This document shows positions 7,822 to 11,761 of a stretch of DNA of 11,761 nt, piece by piece. Below the pieces are notes generated by a model, which did no database searches, was not told the origin of the DNA, and saw only the letters and a program-made list of their open reading frames with translations. A program made the position numbers and the translations under genes. This stretch comes from Afipia sp. (GTDB lineage Bacteria; Pseudomonadota; Alphaproteobacteria; Rhizobiales; Xanthobacteraceae): the NCBI GenBank assembly GCA_026400415.1, contig JAPLPA010000363.1, positions 1-11,761 of the forward strand. The letters run 5' to 3'. Positions within the stretch are counted from its first letter, which is position 1, and every line of letters starts with the position of its first letter.

Positions 7822-8070
7822 ATGGACGATTCAATTCAAATTCGTTGCACTCGTTGCAAGTCGAACTTCAGGGACAAGGCTCGGCGATTACAGTGTGGCT
7901 ATTCTCGACAATGCCCTAGTTGCGAAGGTGTGCTCTTCTTCAACGAGGACTCATTTGATAAAAATATTCGGAAGGCCCTTCTCAGCGCAAAAACATTGAG
8001 AAAAAAACTTCGCGAGAATGACGAGGCGCGGTCTAAAAAGGCAGTCCCTTTCAGCTTTGGACGTTCTTAA
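7822..8070 (+). CDS. Small two-CxxC (zinc-ribbon-like) conserved hypothetical protein
   Basis: This is an 82-residue protein of unknown function. The first 35 residues contain CTRC (9-12) and CPSC (31-34), a spacing that suits a zinc ribbon or rubredoxin-like knuckle. The stretch between them is basic (FRDKARRLQCGYSRQ) and has a further single Cys. The second half is a charged, probably helical segment (DKNIRKALLSAKTLRKKLREND). It looks like a small protein family seen in Bradyrhizobium-type genomes, where it is annotated as hypothetical. I cannot verify that here. No strong ribosome-binding site precedes the ATG, which lowers confidence in the start, but the four paired cysteines argue for a real gene. 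It may bind nucleic acid or metal. It converges on the molybdopterin-subunit gene, with 86 bp between the two stops. Confidence 0.65.
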   Translation: MDDSIQIRCTRCKSNFRDKARRLQCGYSRQCPSCEGVLFFNEDSFDKNIRKALLSAKTLRKKLRENDEARSKKAVPFSFGRS

Positions 8071-8156
8071 TTGCCAAAAAATACTCTACCGTCAAGACGA
8101 GCCCAAATCGCTCTTCCGAGCGGACTTCGCATCAACAATGTTCGGCGATTACAATT

Positions 8157-10538
8157 CTACCGACGCACTGTATGCGCCGCCGACCATACCTTCTCGGACG
8201 TCAATGGCATGTCGATATGTTCGACATTGAACTCTTTCAGAGCATCAACGACAGCATTGACCAATGCCGGCGACGAACCGGTCGCGCCTGCTTCACCACA
8301 ACCTTTGGCACCCAAAGGGTTCGTGTCTGTCGGCTCGCCTTCGATATGGTCCACGTTAATAGGCGAAAGATCAGCAGCGCGTGGCAGGCAATAGTCCATA
8401 AATGATGCCGTAACGAGCTGGCCCTGATCGTCATAACAAGTGTGTTCAGTAAGGGCCTGCCCTATTCCTTGAACGACACCGCCGACGACCTGACCGCGCA
8501 CGACCATCGGATTGATGATGCGGCCGAAATCGTTCACAACTGAATAGTTGATGAGACGCACAACGCCGGTATCAATCTCCACTTCGACTTCGCATACGTG
8601 GCAACCGTAAGGATAGTTGAAACCCTCGCGCTCATATCGGGCAGTCTCATCCAGACCCGGTTCAAAGCCTGGCGCAAATTTCGCCGCGTTGAACGAAGCT
8701 GTGACGACGTCCGCAAACGACACTTCGCTGTTTGTCCCGGCGACGAAATATTTTCCAGGCTGAAAATCAATATCGCGTTCATCCGCCTCAAGCAGGTGCG
8801 CCGCAATGTTTTTCCCTTTTTCGATAATCTGCCGCGCCGCCAAAAGAATCGCAGTTCCACCAAGATGAAGCGAACGCGATCCGCCATGACCGCCACCGTC
8901 CGGCGTCGCGTCGGTATCCGCCTGCCGAAAATCGATCAAGTCAGGCGCAATTCCAAATTGTGATGCAGCAAGTTGCGGGAAGGTCGTTTCGTGTCCTTGT
9001 CCATTTGATTGCGTTCCAACGGCAAGAAGCGCGCGGCCATCTGGAGAAAATACTATTCGCGCAGCATCCGTCGGTGGGCCAAGCGTCGCTTCCAGATAGT
9101 ATGCAATCCCGATTCCGCGTCGAGTCCCCTGCTTTTTAGCCAGTTTTGCGCGAACCGGAAACCCGTCGTAATCGGCGATTTCCAGTACCTTTTGGAGCAC
9201 GCCGGCAAAATCGCCTGAATCAATTTCGCGTCCCAGTACCGTCGTATAGGGAATTTGCGTGCGCTTGATCAGATTTTTCTGACGCAGCTTCACCGGCGAC
9301 ATTTTCAATCTACGTGCCGCAACATCAATGATGCGTTCAAGCAAATAGGTTGCTTCCGGGCGACCCGCACCGCGATAGGCATCCACCGGCACCGTGTTTG
9401 TGAATACACCCCTCACATTCATGGAAATGGCCGGAATTGTGTATGCCCCGCCAAGAACCGCCGCCGTCGGCAACGTTGGAATAAGCGCGCCGTTCGTCGA
9501 TATATAGGCACCAAGATTGGCAATGGTATCGACGACAAGACTTACGAAACGGCCGGAACTATCAAGACCGAGCTGAACTTTCGAATACAGATCGCGCGCG
9601 TGAGCATCGGATACAAACGAACCGGTTCGGTCATTGATCCACTTTATCGGACGACGAATCTTCTCACATGCAAAAAGCATCATTGCATGCTCCTGCTGAA
9701 TTTGATTCTTTCCGCCGAAGCCACCACCGACGTCGCTTGCCACACAGCGCAACCGTTCTTTTGGCCATCCAAAAAGATCGCAGAGCAATCCCTGATATCC
9801 GAACGGATTTTGAATTGAACCTGAAAGTGTCATCCGAGATGATTTTGCATCATAACGAACGACAACGCCGCGCGGCTCCATTGAATTTGGAACCAAACGA
9901 TTGTTGACCAGGTCCAGCTCGAACACATGAGCGGCTTCTCTCAGAGCACGCGCGGCCTTGTCCGCCTCTCCCACTGACCAACTAAAAGCGATGTTCCCCG
10001 GTGCTTCGTTCGGCCAGATGACCGGAGCGCTCGGCTCGACCGCGTTCCTTACTTCAGCGACCGCGCCGAGCGGCTCATATTCAACTACTATCAATTCGAG
10101 CGCGTCTTCGGCCTGACGCACTGAATCCGCGACGATCACAGCCACGCACTCTCCGACGTAGCGCACGCGATCGGTCGCAAGTCCAGGCCGCGACGGGTTG
10201 GCGATCTGTGAGCCGTCCGAATTCTTAATCGATGGTCTAACAGGTAAACTGCCTAAGCCCGCCTTCTGCCAGTCATCCCCGGTGTAGATCGCGATAACGC
10301 CCGCTGCGGCACGCGCACTAGCAATATCTATTGCGCGAATTTCCGCGTGAGCGTGCTGCGATCGAAGGAAAACGGCATGAAGCATTCCCGGCTCGATGTC
10401 GTCATCAGCGTAATTTCCCTTGCCGGTCAGAAATCTCTTATCTTCGACGCGGCGGCGCGATTGGCCGATACCAAATTTCGCGAGCGGGCTCGCCTTGTCA
10501 CCGACTTCAATTGATAACGGCTTGTGGCTGGACTTCAT
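8157..10538 (-). CDS. Xanthine dehydrogenase/CoxL-family molybdopterin-binding large subunit
   Basis: This is the molybdenum-cofactor subunit of a xanthine-oxidase-family hydroxylase, which oxidises or hydroxylates a substrate with water and passes electrons to FeS and FAD subunits. With the start used here it is 793 residues, normal for the family. Seen in order are the N-terminal aldehyde-oxidase a/b hammerhead region (FGIGQSRRRVEDKRFLTGKG; RYVGECVAVIVAD), SIQNPFG, the cofactor loop GGGFGGK (271-277), AYRGAGRPEA (387-396), GQGHET (513-518) and the catalytic GEAG with Glu749. The AYxCSFR loop of true form I CO dehydrogenase is absent, so CO is not the likely substrate. The frame is open further upstream, but ATG 10538 has a good ribosome-binding site and the usual family N-terminus. 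The gene follows the ligase alpha gene by 55 bp. No FeS or FAD partner is in the window. They may lie upstream, beyond the right edge. Confidence 0.9.
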   Translation of the reverse strand: MKSSHKPLSIEVGDKASPLAKFGIGQSRRRVEDKRFLTGKGNYADDDIEPGMLHAVFLRSQHAHAEIRAIDIASARAAAGVIAIYTGDDWQKAGLGSLPVRPSIKNSDGSQIANPSRPGLATDRVRYVGECVAVIVADSVRQAEDALELIVVEYEPLGAVAEVRNAVEPSAPVIWPNEAPGNIAFSWSVGEADKAARALREAAHVFELDLVNNRLVPNSMEPRGVVVRYDAKSSRMTLSGSIQNPFGYQGLLCDLFGWPKERLRCVASDVGGGFGGKNQIQQEHAMMLFACEKIRRPIKWINDRTGSFVSDAHARDLYSKVQLGLDSSGRFVSLVVDTIANLGAYISTNGALIPTLPTAAVLGGAYTIPAISMNVRGVFTNTVPVDAYRGAGRPEATYLLERIIDVAARRLKMSPVKLRQKNLIKRTQIPYTTVLGREIDSGDFAGVLQKVLEIADYDGFPVRAKLAKKQGTRRGIGIAYYLEATLGPPTDAARIVFSPDGRALLAVGTQSNGQGHETTFPQLAASQFGIAPDLIDFRQADTDATPDGGGHGGSRSLHLGGTAILLAARQIIEKGKNIAAHLLEADERDIDFQPGKYFVAGTNSEVSFADVVTASFNAAKFAPGFEPGLDETARYEREGFNYPYGCHVCEVEVEIDTGVVRLINYSVVNDFGRIINPMVVRGQVVGGVVQGIGQALTEHTCYDDQGQLVTASFMDYCLPRAADLSPINVDHIEGEPTDTNPLGAKGCGEAGATGSSPALVNAVVDALKEFNVEHIDMPLTSEKVWSAAHTVRR

Positions 10539-10544
10539 TATGTT

Positions 10545-10550
10545 TCCTTT
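10545..10550 (-). promoter_or_regulatory. Ribosome-binding site fixing the molybdopterin-subunit start
   Basis: On the minus strand AAAGGA lies six bases before the ATG at 10538. It supports the 793-residue start over the longer open frame reaching to 10727, whose extra 63 residues overlap the 3' end of the ligase alpha gene and look unlike the family. Confidence 0.7.
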
Positions 10551-10593
10551 AAACAGCCTACCCGTCTGAATCTCAGCTGGAAAAAGCCTTCGG

Positions 10594-11487
10594 TCAATTG
10601 GCGGCCGCGCCGGACCTAGTAGCCCAACTGCTGCAGAGAAAATCGGCAACTTGTGCGGGAGTATCTGCGACCCGAACGCCGGCTTTTTCCAAAGCGACGC
10701 GCTTGGTGACGTAGCCGCCCTTGCCACCCGTTACGATGGCGCCCGCGTGGCCCATCTTTTTATCAGGCGGAGATGATCGTCCAGCAATAAAAGATGCGAT
10801 CGGCTTCTTCATACCACGCGCATACTCCGCCGCTTCTTCTTCCATGCCGCCGCCGATTTCCCTAACGAGCACCACCGATTTTGTTCGTTCGTCCTTATCG
10901 AGCGCAATCAACGCATCGCGCGTCGTTGTGCCGATGATCGGGTCGCCGCCAATGCCGATGAATGCCGATTGCCCCAGCTTCGCGCGGGTCAGATTGAGAC
11001 ACATCAAGGTTCCAAGACTGCCGCTGCGGGAGATCACACCGACTTCACCCGGCATGAAGACATTTGAGTTGTGCCCCGGCATAATTCCAATGAAACCTTC
11101 GCCGGGCGTAACGATGCCGGCAGTGTTAGGGCCGACGATTCGGCTGCTCGATGTTTTTTGGCGGGCGAACACCTCAAGCACGTCGTGGCTTGGAATGTGC
11201 TCCGTCAACGTAACGATTGTACCAATGCCCGCGTCGATCGCGTCAATGATCGCGTCTTTTGCCATTGCGGGCGGAATGAAAATGACCGAAAAATCAATCG
11301 GCCCCACCTTTGCGGCCTCTACGGCGCTTTTAAAGATAGGCAAACCGAGATGGCTTTCACCAGCGCGTTTCGGATTTACGCCGCCGATAATATTGGTTCC
11401 CATTTCCAGCATGCGTTCGGACCAGAACGAGCCTTGCTTGCCAGTAATGCCCTGCACGAGAACGTTCTGACCGCGGCGATAGATCAT
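10594..11487 (-). CDS. Succinyl-CoA-ligase alpha-like subunit (CoA-binding, NDP-forming acyl-CoA ligase)
   Basis: This is the CoA-binding alpha subunit of a succinyl-CoA-synthetase-type ligase, which forms an acyl-CoA from a carboxylate, CoA and ATP or GTP through a phosphohistidine. Its 297 residues match SucD throughout: CoA-binding GITGKQGSF (13-21), SHLGLPIF (45-52), the IPP segment, SRSGSLG (153-159), GIGGDPIIG (178-186), the EIGG region and the active-site His247 in MGHAGAIV. It differs from housekeeping SucD at usually fixed places. SucD has GPNCPG where this has GPNTAG, and the region after SRSG diverges. It is therefore probably not the TCA-cycle enzyme but a paralogue such as a malate-, itaconate- or other dicarboxylate-CoA ligase. 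The ATG overlaps the beta-like stop (ATGA on the minus strand), and GAGG lies about eight bases upstream, so the subunits are probably translationally coupled. Confidence 0.88.
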   Translation of the reverse strand: MIYRRGQNVLVQGITGKQGSFWSERMLEMGTNIIGGVNPKRAGESHLGLPIFKSAVEAAKVGPIDFSVIFIPPAMAKDAIIDAIDAGIGTIVTLTEHIPSHDVLEVFARQKTSSSRIVGPNTAGIVTPGEGFIGIMPGHNSNVFMPGEVGVISRSGSLGTLMCLNLTRAKLGQSAFIGIGGDPIIGTTTRDALIALDKDERTKSVVLVREIGGGMEEEAAEYARGMKKPIASFIAGRSSPPDKKMGHAGAIVTGGKGGYVTKRVALEKAGVRVADTPAQVADFLCSSWATRSGAAAN

Positions 11488-11761
11488 TGCGCTGCCTCGA
11501 CTGCCGCTTTCACAGCATCTTCCATGAAATCGTAAGGCTCAATGCCAAGTTCGTCGCGCACGAGCTTGACCGCTTCATCCTCTCCGGTGCCATGTATAGA
11601 GAAGAATACTGGGATTTTCGGTTTCAGTTTCTGCCACGCCTTCACCACACCGTCGGCCATGACGTCGGTACGTGCAAAAGCACCGCAGAAATTGATGACA
11701 AGACTTTTCACGCCGGGATTTGCGAGAACGAGTCCGAGAGCCACTTCCGACTTCGTGTAGG
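11484..11761 (-). CDS. Succinyl-CoA-ligase beta-like subunit, C-terminal part (cut by window end)
   Basis: Only the last 91 complete codons are present, and the gene continues past the right edge. The segment KSEVALGLVLANPGVKSLVI, then the core strand NFCGAFARTDVMADGVV, matches the C-terminal CoA-ligase domain of SucC, where E. coli has VNIFGGIVRCDLIADGI. The Rossmann-like order and the final ...DAVKAAVEAA helix fit a normal C-terminus. NFCGAF in place of NIFGGI sets it apart from housekeeping SucC, which agrees with the unusual alpha partner. The stop at 11484-11486 overlaps the alpha start. The nucleotide-binding ATP-grasp domain is not in the window, so ATP or GTP preference cannot be judged. 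Confidence 0.82.
   Translation of the reverse strand, partial: YTKSEVALGLVLANPGVKSLVINFCGAFARTDVMADGVVKAWQKLKPKIPVFFSIHGTGEDEAVKLVRDELGIEPYDFMEDAVKAAVEAAQ

Noticed and set aside
8157..10538. CO dehydrogenase large subunit (CoxL)
   Set aside because: The AYxCSFR active-site loop is replaced by AYRGAGR, and no CoxM or CoxS gene is adjacent in the window.
10539..10727. 63-residue N-terminal extension of the molybdopterin subunit
   Set aside because: It overlaps the 3' end of the ligase alpha gene, does not resemble the family N-terminus, and the ATG at 10538 has a clear ribosome-binding site.
10721..11470. Long plus-strand open frame opposite the ligase alpha gene
   Set aside because: It is the antisense shadow of a well-conserved gene. 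Its translation is rich in Pro, Ser and Met and resembles nothing known.

Overview
The window looks like chromosomal DNA of an alphaproteobacterium, most likely a member of the Hyphomicrobiales (Bradyrhizobium/Afipia-like). This is inferred from protein style (KdpC/KdpD, a small rhizobial-type CxxC protein, xanthine-dehydrogenase-family and succinyl-CoA-ligase-like genes) and moderately high GC. No rRNA, tRNA, CRISPR array or recognisable insertion sequence is present.

Left part (about 139-4973, + strand): a kdp potassium-uptake locus in decay. What remains, in order, is the 3' part of kdpB, an intact kdpC, an intact kdpD sensor kinase and a broken kdpE. kdpB has lost its 5' half and, compared from memory with E. 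coli KdpB, also carries two internal in-frame deletions, one removing the TGDN region. kdpE still has its ATG overlapping the kdpD stop (ATGA) but has lost about 19 nt just after codon 8, which removes the acidic pocket and shifts the frame. kdpF and kdpA are not in the window. The locus cannot make a working KdpFABC pump or a normal KdpE regulator, although KdpC and KdpD still read as whole proteins.

Middle part (5041-8070): an ABC-F ATPase and a nickel/cobalt-type membrane transporter with a histidine-rich loop, both on the minus strand, followed by a short gene-poor gap and a small plus-strand gene for a two-CxxC (zinc-ribbon-like) protein.

Right part (8157-11761, minus strand): an apparent three-gene operon transcribed right to left. 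It runs from a succinyl-CoA-ligase-beta-like gene (cut by the window end), to an alpha-like gene overlapping it by 4 nt, to a xanthine-dehydrogenase/CoxL-family molybdopterin subunit 55 bp further on. The pairing of an acyl-CoA ligase with a molybdenum hydroxylase suggests a catabolic route through a CoA thioester. The substrate cannot be read from the sequence.

I did not find a clearly new defence or mobile system. The points most worth a second look are the staged decay of kdp and the ligase/molybdenum-hydroxylase operon.
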